Assembly (NCBI RefSeq): GCF_001705235.1
Contig: NZ_MCGV01000001.1
Location: 2,356,001-2,420,000, forward strand
DNA length: 64,000 bases
Reading direction: 5' to 3'
Source of the DNA: Clostridium pasteurianum
GTDB taxonomy: Bacteria; Bacillota; Clostridia; Clostridiales; Clostridiaceae
Every line of letters starts with the position of its first letter. The stretch's first letter is position 1. This document shows, in pieces, positions 56,186 to 64,000 of this stretch. The notes under the pieces are model-generated. The model saw only the letters and a program-made list of their open reading frames with translations, searched no databases and was not told the DNA's origin. Position numbers and translations under genes: made by a program.

Positions 56186-56380
56186 GTGGTAACTAAGGAT
56201 ATGACTATTGGTGAAGTTGTAAGAAATAATCCTGGTTCAGCTGAAATATTAATGAGTTTCGGAATGGGATGCGTTTGTTGTCCATCAGCTCAAGGTGAAA
56301 CAATAGAAGAAGCTGCTATGGTTCATGGTTTAGATGCTGATGATCTTATTAAAGCTTTAAATAGTAATGAAGAAAAATAG
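56186..56380 (+). CDS. DUF1858 (hybrid-cluster-protein-associated) redox protein
   Basis: A 64-residue protein of the DUF1858 family. It has a short helical domain and the Cys motif GMGCVCCPSA (Cys29, 31, 32). Family members are often found beside hybrid cluster protein genes or fused to Fe-S proteins. I place the start at GTG 56186, 8 bases after AAGAGG; ATG 56180 leaves only 2 bases. It has its own promoter and terminator. The role is unknown. Confidence 0.8.
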   Translation: MVTKDMTIGEVVRNNPGSAEILMSFGMGCVCCPSAQGETIEEAAMVHGLDADDLIKALNSNEEK

Positions 56381-56400
56381 CAAGTAAAAGATATGAAAAG

Positions 56401-56436
56401 TACCATCATTATTTAATTATTGATGGTATTTTTTTA
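56401..56436 (+). terminator. Terminator of the DUF1858 gene
   Basis: TACCATCA pairs with TGATGGTA around a 12-base loop, followed by TTTTTTT. Confidence 0.88.
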
Positions 56437-56474
56437 CTTTGAAAAATTTGTACTAAGTAAATGAGGTGAGAATA

Positions 56475-57218
56475 TTGGACAAGATTGTTACTAAAAAAAA
56501 TTATGATATTCATATATACGAAGTTGATTCTCATGGTAAAGCTACTATTGCATCTATAATGAGTTACTTAGAGGATTTAGCTACTTATCAGACTGAAAAA
56601 TTGGGCATGAGTCTAAAATATTTTAGGGATAATAAAATTGCATGGGTAGTTTATAAATGGGAAGTACACATGGATAAATACCCTGAATATGGAGACAGGA
56701 TAGAAGTTTCAACTTTGCCATATTCCATAAGAAAGTTTTATGCATATAGAAAGTATGAAATTTTTAATAAAGGCGAGAGAATAGGATATGCTAATTCACT
56801 ATGGTTTCTTATAGATACTGAAAAGAGAAAGCCATGCAGAATAACCAATAACATATATAAAATGTACAACCTTACGGAGGAAGATAATGAGCAAATTCCT
56901 TTTGATAGACTTAGAAAATTAAAACAAGTTGATTATAAAAACAGTTTTAAGGTAAGATACAGTGATATAGATACCAATAAACATGTTAATAATGTAAAAT
57001 ACGTATCATGGGTATTAGAAAATGTTCCTATGGAAATTATAAGTGAACATGAAATTTCTGATTTGAAGGTTATGTATCAAAAAGAAACAGCTTATGGAGA
57101 GACAATTGAAGTAATGACTAATATGGAAGAAAAAGAGGGTAAGTATATTTTTAATCATTCAATAAACAATTCTGAAGGTGAAAGTTTAACTTTAGTAAAA
57201 ACCGAATTTCGCAAATAA
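56475..57218 (+). CDS. Acyl-ACP thioesterase
   Basis: A 247-residue double hot-dog enzyme that releases fatty acids from acyl carrier protein. The second domain has the active-site pattern RYSDIDTNKHVNNVKYVSWV. The start is TTG 56475, 8 bases after GAGG; the in-frame GTG 56466 lies in the RBS. Single gene. Confidence 0.88.
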   Translation: MDKIVTKKNYDIHIYEVDSHGKATIASIMSYLEDLATYQTEKLGMSLKYFRDNKIAWVVYKWEVHMDKYPEYGDRIEVSTLPYSIRKFYAYRKYEIFNKGERIGYANSLWFLIDTEKRKPCRITNNIYKMYNLTEEDNEQIPFDRLRKLKQVDYKNSFKVRYSDIDTNKHVNNVKYVSWVLENVPMEIISEHEISDLKVMYQKETAYGETIEVMTNMEEKEGKYIFNHSINNSEGESLTLVKTEFRK

Positions 57219-57281
57219 AATATATGCCTCATAACAGCCTTAATATTGCGATTATGAGGCATAAGCTATAAAGTGTATATG

Positions 57282-58499
57282 TCATAGGCATTTACCGGCT
57301 GTATAACCAGAGCTCCAGGCCCATTGAAGGTTAAAACCACCACAGTCACCATCCACATCTAGAATTTCACCGCAAAAATACAAACCAGGTATAAGTTTAG
57401 ATTCAAGAGTTATATTATTTACCTCATGCGTATCAATCCCGCCGGCAGTAACTTGTGAGTTTGAATAAGAATTTGTACCTGAAACTTTAAATGTCCAGCA
57501 CTTTAGAGTATTAAATATGTTTTCCTTCTCCTTAGAGGTTAAGTCAAAACAGCATTTGTGTATATTAGATACACCGCATTCTCTTAGAAGAATGGAAATC
57601 AATTTTTTGTTTATAATGCCTATGAGGGAATCATGTACACTTCTATAAGAAAACATGCCCCAGTGGTTTTCTAGATAAGTTTTAAGTTCTTTCATTGAAA
57701 TGTTTGGAAGCATATCAATTTTTATCTGTACATCCTTTTTCTCCTTAATTCCGTAAGAGGCAATTCGGCTTAGTTGAAGTATTGGAGGACCGGATATGCC
57801 GTAATCTGTAAATAGAATTTCTCCAAAATCACTTTTTTCTTCTTTTCCATTCAATAATATAGCAGCGTTACCATCAAATTTTATTCCGGATAATGCTTTT
57901 AAGCTTTTAAAGTCTAGTTTTAGCTGTACTAAGGCTGGAACGGTCTCTATTAATTTATGGCCTAAGGCGTGTGCTATAGACATTCCTGAGCCGTCAGAGC
58001 CAGTTTTAGGCGAAGACTTACCACCAGCAGCTAGAATTACTTTATCTGCTATATAGTAAGAGTCATCAGAACAAATTACTTTAAAAGATTTATGTTCTTT
58101 ATATATTTTAACTACTTTTGAATTCGTATGTACTGGAATTTCTCTTTCGCTTAAGGCAATTCTAAGTATATCTAAAACTGATGAAGCTTGAAGCGATAGA
58201 GGATACATTTTGCCACTTTCAAGAGATATTATTGGAAGTCCAAGCATTTCGAAAAAACTTAAAGTGTCATCTTTTGAAAATTCACTAATGACATGCTCAA
58301 AGAAACCTGGGTTAGTGCTGTGGTAATGTGAAAAGTTGATATTTTCATTTGTTATATTGCACCTGCCATTACCTGTGGCTAGTATTTTTTTGCCAATCCT
58401 ATCATTTCCCTCTAGGATTACAGGATTAAAGCCACAGTCCTTAGCAGTTATAGCGGCCATCATCCCAGAAGCTCCGCCTCCGATTATTATAATATCCAT
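57282..58499 (-). CDS. HI0933-family flavoprotein
   Basis: A 405-residue FAD-binding protein (YtfP/HI0933 family). FAD motif IGGGASGMMAA at the start, then GKKILATGNGRCNITN, and the C-terminal GLYFCGEILDVDGDCGGFN. ATG 58499 follows AGGAGAG; the ATG at 58529 lacks an RBS. The reaction is not established for the family. Confidence 0.9.
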   Translation of the reverse strand: MDIIIIGGGASGMMAAITAKDCGFNPVILEGNDRIGKKILATGNGRCNITNENINFSHYHSTNPGFFEHVISEFSKDDTLSFFEMLGLPIISLESGKMYPLSLQASSVLDILRIALSEREIPVHTNSKVVKIYKEHKSFKVICSDDSYYIADKVILAAGGKSSPKTGSDGSGMSIAHALGHKLIETVPALVQLKLDFKSLKALSGIKFDGNAAILLNGKEEKSDFGEILFTDYGISGPPILQLSRIASYGIKEKKDVQIKIDMLPNISMKELKTYLENHWGMFSYRSVHDSLIGIINKKLISILLRECGVSNIHKCCFDLTSKEKENIFNTLKCWTFKVSGTNSYSNSQVTAGGIDTHEVNNITLESKLIPGLYFCGEILDVDGDCGGFNLQWAWSSGYTAGKCL

Positions 58500-58583
58500 G
58501 AAATCTCTCCTTTTATGTAGAAAGTACAATATATATTATAATATAGTTTAACAAATAAATTATTATTTAACAATTTTAAATAT

Positions 58584-58630
58584 AAAAAAAGGTTTTAGAA
58601 GAGATTCACATCCAATCTAAAGCCTTTTTT
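58584..58630. terminator. Terminator between the YhgE and HI0933 genes
   Basis: GGTTTTAGA (58591-58599) pairs with TCTAAAGCC (58616-58624) with A- and T-runs on the two sides; on the minus strand it ends the YhgE-like gene. Confidence 0.82.
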
Positions 58631-58631
58631 A

Positions 58632-61622
58632 TTAAGCTGCAGCAGTATCATTTTTTTTATCAATATATTTTGCTTTTAAATTTTTGCCTAATTTACCTAT
58701 TAGAGTACCGCATACTAAAGTTATTACTGCAAATAACATTAGTATATTGAAATCTTGCAGATATACTTTTGAATTTATTCCGCTTATAACCATTCTTGTT
58801 GTATTTACAGTATAGGTCATTGGAATAAATTTTCCTACTATACGGTAGAATGGGTATGCTGTTTCTATAGGGAAGGTACCTGCACATGATGACAACTGTA
58901 CTATTAACAGTACAAAGCATATTGGTACCGATCCAATTCCAAAAGCTTGTGAAAGTCCAAACATAACACTATAGTAAACACATGCTGTAAATATATTATT
59001 TAAATATAATCCGGCTGGATTTACACTTGATGTAAGTCCTAATCCAACTCTTAAGAAAAGAGTCAACATGAAAGCTTGAATTGTTACTAGGATAATACCT
59101 AGAGTGTATTTTGCAATAGGACTGTTATTGAATCTTTTCTTAAACAAATCAAGCATGTCTGATATTGAAACTACAGCATTTACAAACAGTGCACCAAGCC
59201 ATAATGAAAGTGATGCGAAATAAGGGGCAAGACCTTCACCGTAGTTTTTAACAGGGTTTATAGAATTATCTTTTAAGTTTACAGGTGATGATAAAAATTT
59301 ACTGAATTTACTTGAAGAAAATTTCAAGTTTTTATTCATATCATTGTATGAACTATTTAAAGCATCATTGAATTTGTTATTACCATCGTTTAGTGTGCTT
59401 ATTCCATTATTTAATTGTGTTGAACCATCTGCAAGGGTATTTATACCTGAATTAAGACGGTTTGAACCATCGCTGAGTTTTACTATGCCTCCTGACAACT
59501 CATTGAACTTATCTACCATTGAAGGTACTTGAGCTATCAAATTGTTTGCCATGGTAACATTACCATCATTTAAATAATCTTTTGCAACTCCTAATAATTT
59601 TTGATTGTCGTTAACTTCACTTTTTAATTTCGAAAGTTTATCCAGAGTTTCAGGCGCATTTTTTAACTGAGACTGAACAGTTGGATTGTTAAGTGCAGCG
59701 CTCATTGAATCTATTGCACCTGCAGATGCTTTAGTGTCATTCTGAAGTTGAATGATTTTATTAGTATCCAAACCATTTTTAGCTACTAATGAGTTAATTT
59801 CAGCTAAATTGTTTTGATTATCATTAAGATCTTTTTGAAGTTTGGCAATAGATGATTGTGCACTTTGTATATTTGAATCTTTTAAAACTTGTTGAGCAGT
59901 AGCTATTTGGTCTAACATACCATTAGCGCTGTTAACAGCAGCACTAATATTATTAGAAGATAATTCTGCTTTAAGCTTTGCCATCTTAGTTTGAGTATCA
60001 GGTGAAGTCAAAGTTTTTAATAAAGCTATATTATTTGGTGAAAGAGCATTTTGAATACCTGAACTTGCAATAGTATTACTATCAGTATTTATAGTTTTTA
60101 CAGTATTAATCATTGAATCTGTTGTTTGATTCATTTTATCTGGTGTTAAACCAGCAGAGTTTAGTTGCTGCATTTTATTACTATATGGATCCATAACTTT
60201 AGATTGTATGTCAGCAATTTTTTGTTCAGGAGTCTCTCCTGAGGATAATATTTGATTAATACCTTGATATCCAGAAGCCATGATATTTTGAACACTTTTT
60301 TCTGTATTTAAAAAATTAACTAGATTTGTACCATTAGTGCCACTGAAAGTATTAGTATTACTTAGAAGATCATTTAATGCCATCATATCATTTGGATTAT
60401 TTAAAAATTTATTTAATGAGTTCATGGATTGTGGATCAACACTATTAATAACTGCACTTAATGCTTGTGAATCATTGGAAATATCATTTAAGTGTTTACG
60501 CAACTGATCTACCTTTATTCCTTGAACAGTGTTTGTCATTGGTTGTAACTTATTATAATCATTAGACAAAGATGCAATCATAGGATAAGCATTTTGAATA
60601 TCAGTTTTAAAAGTGTTAAGTTTTACAAAGTCAATTTTAGATAAACCATTTAAATCCATGGAATTAAAAGTATTTACTGTATTAGTGGCTGCTGTAATAT
60701 ACGATGGATTTATACCATTAAGTGTTCGTTTAATACCTAATAGATCAACAGCATTTGTACTATTATTAAGATTATTTGCATCATTAGCCATTGATTTTAA
60801 TGAATTCATATTTTGAACAGTTAATAAGCTAAATAGACCTTTATAGGAATTTAACTTAGGCTCTATTTGAGATACAGCACCTTGTGCTGATAAAACACCT
60901 GTTTTTGCATCATAAAGTCCATTGCTTATTTGTTTAGAACCATTTTGTAAACCTAGGGGCATTCCATCTACACCTATGTTATTATTCGTAATTCCATCTA
61001 ATATTTGTTTAGAACCATTTAAAAGTTTATTACTTCCATCAGCTAATTGTTTAGAAGAATCAGCTGCGGTTTTCGTGGACTTTTTTACATCATATAAGTC
61101 ATCAATTAGAACTTTTGATGTTTCTTCGGTTATACTTTGTTCAACTTTTGATTCTATAGCTTCAGCGCCTTTTTTTGTTAGTAAGGAGAATATATAGTTT
61201 CTTCCTGCGTTACCTTCATATATTAAATTAGGTTTTTTAAACTCGCCATCAACAATAGAATTTGATATTTTTTTAGAAAAATCTTTAGGGACAACTATCA
61301 TGGCATAGTAAGATGTATTTTCAACACCGTTTTTAGCTGTATTGTAGTCTACAAATTTCCATTTAAAGTCATTATTATCTTTTAACTTATCCTTTAATTG
61401 TTGTCCTACATTATATTCTTTACCATTCTTGTAAACGGGCTTATCCAAATTTACAAAAGCTATGGATGAAATTTTATTTAAACGTGCATATGGATCCCAG
61501 AAAGCTCCAAGGAAAGTAAAAGAATACAGAGTAGGAATAAAGATGACTGCTACTGTAAATATAGCTATTACTTTTAATAGAAATTTTTCGTCTTTCAATT
61601 TTTCTATTATTTTCATTCTCAT
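58632..61622 (-). CDS. YhgE/Pip-family membrane protein
   Basis: A 996-residue envelope protein. There is one N-terminal membrane segment (residues about 16-40), a large extracytoplasmic region of about 750 residues, and five or six C-terminal segments (about 800-980) as in ABC-2-like YhgE proteins. The external region is helical, with repeats such as LADGSNKLLNGSKQILDG near 195 and NRLNSGINTLADGSTQLNNG near 730 typical of the family. It is related to phage-infection protein Pip and to EsaA. A TetR-like dyad lies upstream. The cargo is unknown. Confidence 0.88.
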   Translation of the reverse strand: MRMKIIEKLKDEKFLLKVIAIFTVAVIFIPTLYSFTFLGAFWDPYARLNKISSIAFVNLDKPVYKNGKEYNVGQQLKDKLKDNNDFKWKFVDYNTAKNGVENTSYYAMIVVPKDFSKKISNSIVDGEFKKPNLIYEGNAGRNYIFSLLTKKGAEAIESKVEQSITEETSKVLIDDLYDVKKSTKTAADSSKQLADGSNKLLNGSKQILDGITNNNIGVDGMPLGLQNGSKQISNGLYDAKTGVLSAQGAVSQIEPKLNSYKGLFSLLTVQNMNSLKSMANDANNLNNSTNAVDLLGIKRTLNGINPSYITAATNTVNTFNSMDLNGLSKIDFVKLNTFKTDIQNAYPMIASLSNDYNKLQPMTNTVQGIKVDQLRKHLNDISNDSQALSAVINSVDPQSMNSLNKFLNNPNDMMALNDLLSNTNTFSGTNGTNLVNFLNTEKSVQNIMASGYQGINQILSSGETPEQKIADIQSKVMDPYSNKMQQLNSAGLTPDKMNQTTDSMINTVKTINTDSNTIASSGIQNALSPNNIALLKTLTSPDTQTKMAKLKAELSSNNISAAVNSANGMLDQIATAQQVLKDSNIQSAQSSIAKLQKDLNDNQNNLAEINSLVAKNGLDTNKIIQLQNDTKASAGAIDSMSAALNNPTVQSQLKNAPETLDKLSKLKSEVNDNQKLLGVAKDYLNDGNVTMANNLIAQVPSMVDKFNELSGGIVKLSDGSNRLNSGINTLADGSTQLNNGISTLNDGNNKFNDALNSSYNDMNKNLKFSSSKFSKFLSSPVNLKDNSINPVKNYGEGLAPYFASLSLWLGALFVNAVVSISDMLDLFKKRFNNSPIAKYTLGIILVTIQAFMLTLFLRVGLGLTSSVNPAGLYLNNIFTACVYYSVMFGLSQAFGIGSVPICFVLLIVQLSSCAGTFPIETAYPFYRIVGKFIPMTYTVNTTRMVISGINSKVYLQDFNILMLFAVITLVCGTLIGKLGKNLKAKYIDKKNDTAAA

Positions 61623-61655
61623 AGGCGTTCCTCCTTCTCTATTTTTTATTTTTGT

Positions 61656-61669
61656 ACTTACCGGTCAGT
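61656..61669. promoter_or_regulatory. Candidate TetR-type operator upstream of the YhgE gene
   Basis: ACTTACCGGTCAGT is a 14-base dyad with a single mismatched pair around ACCGGT, 34 bases before the start codon. YhgE genes are often paired with TetR regulators, but none is adjacent here. Confidence 0.5.
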
Positions 61670-61863
61670 ATAAAATATAGCATATTTATCCCAAATTTGC
61701 ACTGATTCAAAATTTACAAGAAAACGTTATCTTGACATAAAATCTAATTAAAGCTCGCCTTTACGTAGTAATTGCGTGTTTTGAAATTATTACATTATAT
61801 AGGAAAAAAATATTATATACAAATTTCTTTTAAAAAGATTTATAAAAAAAATAAAAAAATATG

Positions 61864-61892
61864 TTGACATGAACCGTTTTTTTTTGTATTAT
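61864..61892 (+). promoter_or_regulatory. Promoter of the tRNA cluster
   Basis: TTGACA (61864-61869), a 17-base spacer and TATTAT (61887-61892), 42 bases before the first tRNA. Confidence 0.85.
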
Positions 61893-61933
61893 ATTATTTG
61901 TCGGGTCGCACGGGAGTGTGATTCATAATATAA

Positions 61934-62008
61934 GGCCCGTTGGTCAAGCGGTTAAGACACCACCCTTTCACGGTGGTATCATGGGTTCAAATCCCGTACG
62001 GGTCACCA
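61934..62008 (+). tRNA. tRNA-Glu (TTC)
   Basis: Cloverleaf with acceptor GGCCCGT/ACGGGTC, anticodon loop CTTTCAC and encoded CCA. First gene of the cluster; identical to 62287-62361. Confidence 0.97.
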
Positions 62009-62018
62009 TTTAATTTGT

Positions 62019-62094
62019 GGGCGCTTAGCTCAGCTGGGAGAGCATCTGCCTTACAAGCAGGGGGTCACAGGTTCGAACCCTGTAGTGCCCACCA
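62019..62094 (+). tRNA. tRNA-Val (TAC)
   Basis: Acceptor GGGCGCT/AGTGCCC, anticodon TAC in CTGCCTTACAAGCAG, T-loop GTTCGAACC, encoded CCA. Confidence 0.97.
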
Positions 62095-62102
62095 CAAATT
62101 GC

Positions 62103-62179
62103 GGCTTGGTAGCTCAGCTGGTTAGAGTGCTGGCCTGTCACGCCAGAGGTCGAGGGTTCGATCCCCTTCCAAGTCGCCA
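62103..62179 (+). tRNA. tRNA-Asp (GTC)
   Basis: Acceptor GGCTTGG/CCAAGTC, anticodon GTC in GGCCTGTCACGCC, T-loop GTTCGATCC, encoded CCA. Confidence 0.97.
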
Positions 62180-62188
62180 ATATTATGG

Positions 62189-62264
<76 letters not shown>

Positions 62265-62286
62265 GATAAAATAAAATAAATAATAA

Positions 62287-62361
62287 GGCCCGTTGGTCAA
62301 GCGGTTAAGACACCACCCTTTCACGGTGGTATCATGGGTTCAAATCCCGTACGGGTCACCA
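62287..62361 (+). tRNA. tRNA-Glu (TTC), second copy
   Basis: Identical to 61934-62008. Begins the second unit of the tandem duplication. Confidence 0.97.
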
Positions 62362-62371
62362 TTTAATTTGT

Positions 62372-62447
62372 GGGCGCTTAGCTCAGCTGGGAGAGCATCT
62401 GCCTTACAAGCAGGGGGTCACAGGTTCGAACCCTGTAGTGCCCACCA
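62372..62447 (+). tRNA. tRNA-Val (TAC), second copy
   Basis: Identical to 62019-62094, including the spacer before it. Confidence 0.97.
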
Positions 62448-62455
62448 CAAATTGC

Positions 62456-62532
62456 GGCTTGGTAGCTCAGCTGGTTAGAGTGCTGGCCTGTCACGCCAGA
62501 GGTCGAGGGTTCGATCCCCTTCCAAGTCGCCA
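62456..62532 (+). tRNA. tRNA-Asp (GTC), second copy
   Basis: Identical to 62103-62179. Confidence 0.97.
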
Positions 62533-62543
62533 ATATTATATAA

Positions 62544-62619
<76 letters not shown>

Positions 62620-62621
62620 TA

Positions 62622-62655
62622 AAAAAACTGCTTCAATAATTTGAAGCAGTTTTTT
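62622..62655. terminator. Terminator of the tRNA cluster
   Basis: AAAAAACTGCTTCAA pairs with TTGAAGCAGTTTTTT around a 4-base loop. It works in both directions and touches the end of the dnaC-like gene. Confidence 0.92.
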
Positions 62656-63643
62656 ATATTCTCTTATTTTTTAAATTTTTATTTATTCGTATATCATCAC
62701 CATAAAATTTACATAAAGTAAAATCTCCAAATAATCTAGATGTAATTCTTTCAGAATATAATCTTGTTAAATCCTCTAAGTTGTAATTTGAGGATATAAG
62801 CATTTTCTTTTGTAGTAACAATTTCTTATTTATTAAATTAAATAGACATGTTTTGGAAAATGAACTTATTTGTTCTGTACCAAGATCATCAATTATAAGT
62901 AAATCACAATTCAAAATTAAATCTTCCAGAGCTGCATCAGGTTCAAACTGAAGTTTCTTAAGATCTTGAGATAAATCTGATGAAGTTTTATAAATTACTA
63001 AATAGCCTTTTTCTAGCAAATCCTTTGCAATACAGTGAGATAAAAATGTCTTTCCTGTACCTGAATTACCATAGAATAATAAATTTTCATTTAAATTGTC
63101 GAAATTCTTAATGTAGTTTAATGATAATGAAAATATTTTTTCTATATTTTTTCTAGGACTTCTAGGTTCTTCTTCTGACTTTCTGTTTGAAAAATAGTTT
63201 ATATTGAAATTATCAAAATTATTTTTAGTTAAAAGATATTTAAGGTCTGAGTTTTCATAGTAAAGTTTTGCTAAGTATCTTTTGTAGCAGGAGCATTTAT
63301 TTACACCAATATAACCTGTATCTTTACATTTACTGCATTTATAATGCATATGAAGATAATCCATATTATATCCATTTGATACTAAAAGTTCTGACCTTTC
63401 CATTCTTAAATTTGTTATATTTTCTTTTAAAGATTTTATATAGTCATCACGATTTTTTATATCTTTAAAAATATTTGTAGATAGCTTAAGACATAATTTA
63501 CTTATTTCATTGTCTATACTTATTATTTTAGGAATTTTAGCTTTAATTTCTTCTCTTCTTTTTTTTAGAGCTTCTTGTTCCTTTTTTCTTATTTTAGAAT
63601 ATAGTTTTTCTACTTTTTGAGCATATCCTTTAATCATTGTCAT
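62654..63643 (-). CDS. dnaC: DnaC/DnaI-like helicase loader
   Basis: A 329-residue AAA+ protein. Residues 1-95 are helical, residues about 100-120 carry a zinc-like CSKCKDTGYIGVNKCSC motif as in DnaI, then Walker A GNSGTGKT and Walker B LLIIDDLGTE. It loads the replicative helicase. Its ATG overlaps the end of the DnaD-like gene by 14 bases. Confidence 0.9.
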   Translation of the reverse strand: MTMIKGYAQKVEKLYSKIRKKEQEALKKRREEIKAKIPKIISIDNEISKLCLKLSTNIFKDIKNRDDYIKSLKENITNLRMERSELLVSNGYNMDYLHMHYKCSKCKDTGYIGVNKCSCYKRYLAKLYYENSDLKYLLTKNNFDNFNINYFSNRKSEEEPRSPRKNIEKIFSLSLNYIKNFDNLNENLLFYGNSGTGKTFLSHCIAKDLLEKGYLVIYKTSSDLSQDLKKLQFEPDAALEDLILNCDLLIIDDLGTEQISSFSKTCLFNLINKKLLLQKKMLISSNYNLEDLTRLYSERITSRLFGDFTLCKFYGDDIRINKNLKNKRI

Positions 63644-64000
63644 TATCCCATCCTAACAATTTTTTCTCTAAATCATCGTAATCATATTTTCGCTGGTTAT
63701 AGTTATTAAAATTATCCTTATTATTAAAATTGCCAGTTTTTTGTTTTTTATATGATGGCTTTTTAATATCTTTTGTATCTACATCAGTAAGCGTTTTAAT
63801 TCCAGATTTAAACCAATTAGTTAAAATTGCATCTATATATTTAAAATCAGTTTTACTTATTCTTTGAAAGCATATATCGGAAGCTCTGAAAATAACGTCA
63901 AGTGGAAAACCAAAAGATTCTAGCCATTTAGTTAATAGCTGCTCTTGTGGTTTCATTATTTCTGCATCTTTAATTCCAAGATAATCTAGAATTTTTCTTA
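63630..64000 (-). CDS. DnaD/DnaB-like replication initiation protein (C-terminal part)
   Basis: The frame is open to the window edge beyond the internal ATG at 63956, so about 123 residues of a longer protein are visible. The segment around WLESFGFPLDVIFRASD to YIDAILTNWFKSGI is the DnaB_2/DnaD C-terminal domain with the YxxxIxxxW pattern. The tail is Asn- and Lys-rich. With the DnaC-like loader it forms the usual replication-restart pair. Confidence 0.85.
   Translation of the reverse strand, partial: RKILDYLGIKDAEIMKPQEQLLTKWLESFGFPLDVIFRASDICFQRISKTDFKYIDAILTNWFKSGIKTLTDVDTKDIKKPSYKKQKTGNFNNKDNFNNYNQRKYDYDDLEKKLLGWDNDND

Overview
The window is low-GC, AT-rich Firmicutes DNA. The genes use strong AGGAGG-type ribosome binding sites, and Gram-positive lipoprotein signals, a preQ1 riboswitch, a lysine riboswitch and a tryptophan T-box are all present. 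The protein content (reverse rubrerythrin, HgdB/HgdC-like proteins, two Opp systems, HCP-associated DUF1858 protein) indicates an anaerobic Clostridium. From memory, the gene order (opp, queuosine operon, amino-acid ABC, trpP, dapA, rubrerythrin, purA, tRNAs, dnaC) resembles the Clostridium acetobutylicum group. No search was run, so species is an inference. I see no insertion sequence, prophage or CRISPR array.

Layout. 1-1080: a tandem-domain XRE regulator (cut by the window edge) divergent from a small HTH protein, with two palindromic operators between them. 1196-12922: two head-to-tail oligopeptide ABC operons, ordered oppBCDFA and then oppA'B'C'D'F'. 13476-17753 (minus): a preQ1-I riboswitch followed by an HgdB-like iron-sulfur protein, its HgdC-like ATP-dependent activase, queD, queE, folE and queC. 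A small ferredoxin gene lies just upstream. 18211-20566: a polar amino-acid ABC transporter. 20592-21547: T-box-controlled trpP. 21576-24686: two divergent paralogous MFS transporters around a long perfect palindrome, plus a MarR regulator. 24878-26656: a secreted beta-helix protein. 26933-28915: the agmatine to putrescine pair aguA-aguB, with aguA apparently starting at a non-canonical codon. 28931-34254: an ABC-2 exporter and a MalT-type LuxR regulator. 34501-37613: a reductase-TetR-MFS operon.

38069-40876: an APC permease and a membrane glycosyltransferase-like protein. 40889-45450: a BceRSAB-type two-component/ABC resistance module. 45539-47013: a second amino-acid ABC operon lacking an ATPase gene. 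47194-49535: lysine-riboswitch-controlled dapA, a NUDIX hydrolase and an HD protein. 49749-51027: rubrerythrin and pgsA. 51892-58499: two FAD proteins, a GT4 glycosyltransferase, purA, a DUF1858 protein and an acyl-ACP thioesterase. 58632-61622: a YhgE/Pip protein. 61864-62655: a four-tRNA cluster (Glu-Val-Asp-Thr) duplicated in tandem. 62654-64000: a DnaC-like helicase loader and the end of a DnaD-like protein.

Two things stand out. The first is the coupling of an archerase-type radical reductase pair to queuosine synthesis under a preQ1 riboswitch, which suggests an undescribed step in 7-deazaguanine metabolism. The second is a family of modular palindromic intergenic repeats (12927-13255, 37602-38055, 51108-51774) in which the same outer inverted repeats enclose different inner hairpins that also occur alone.
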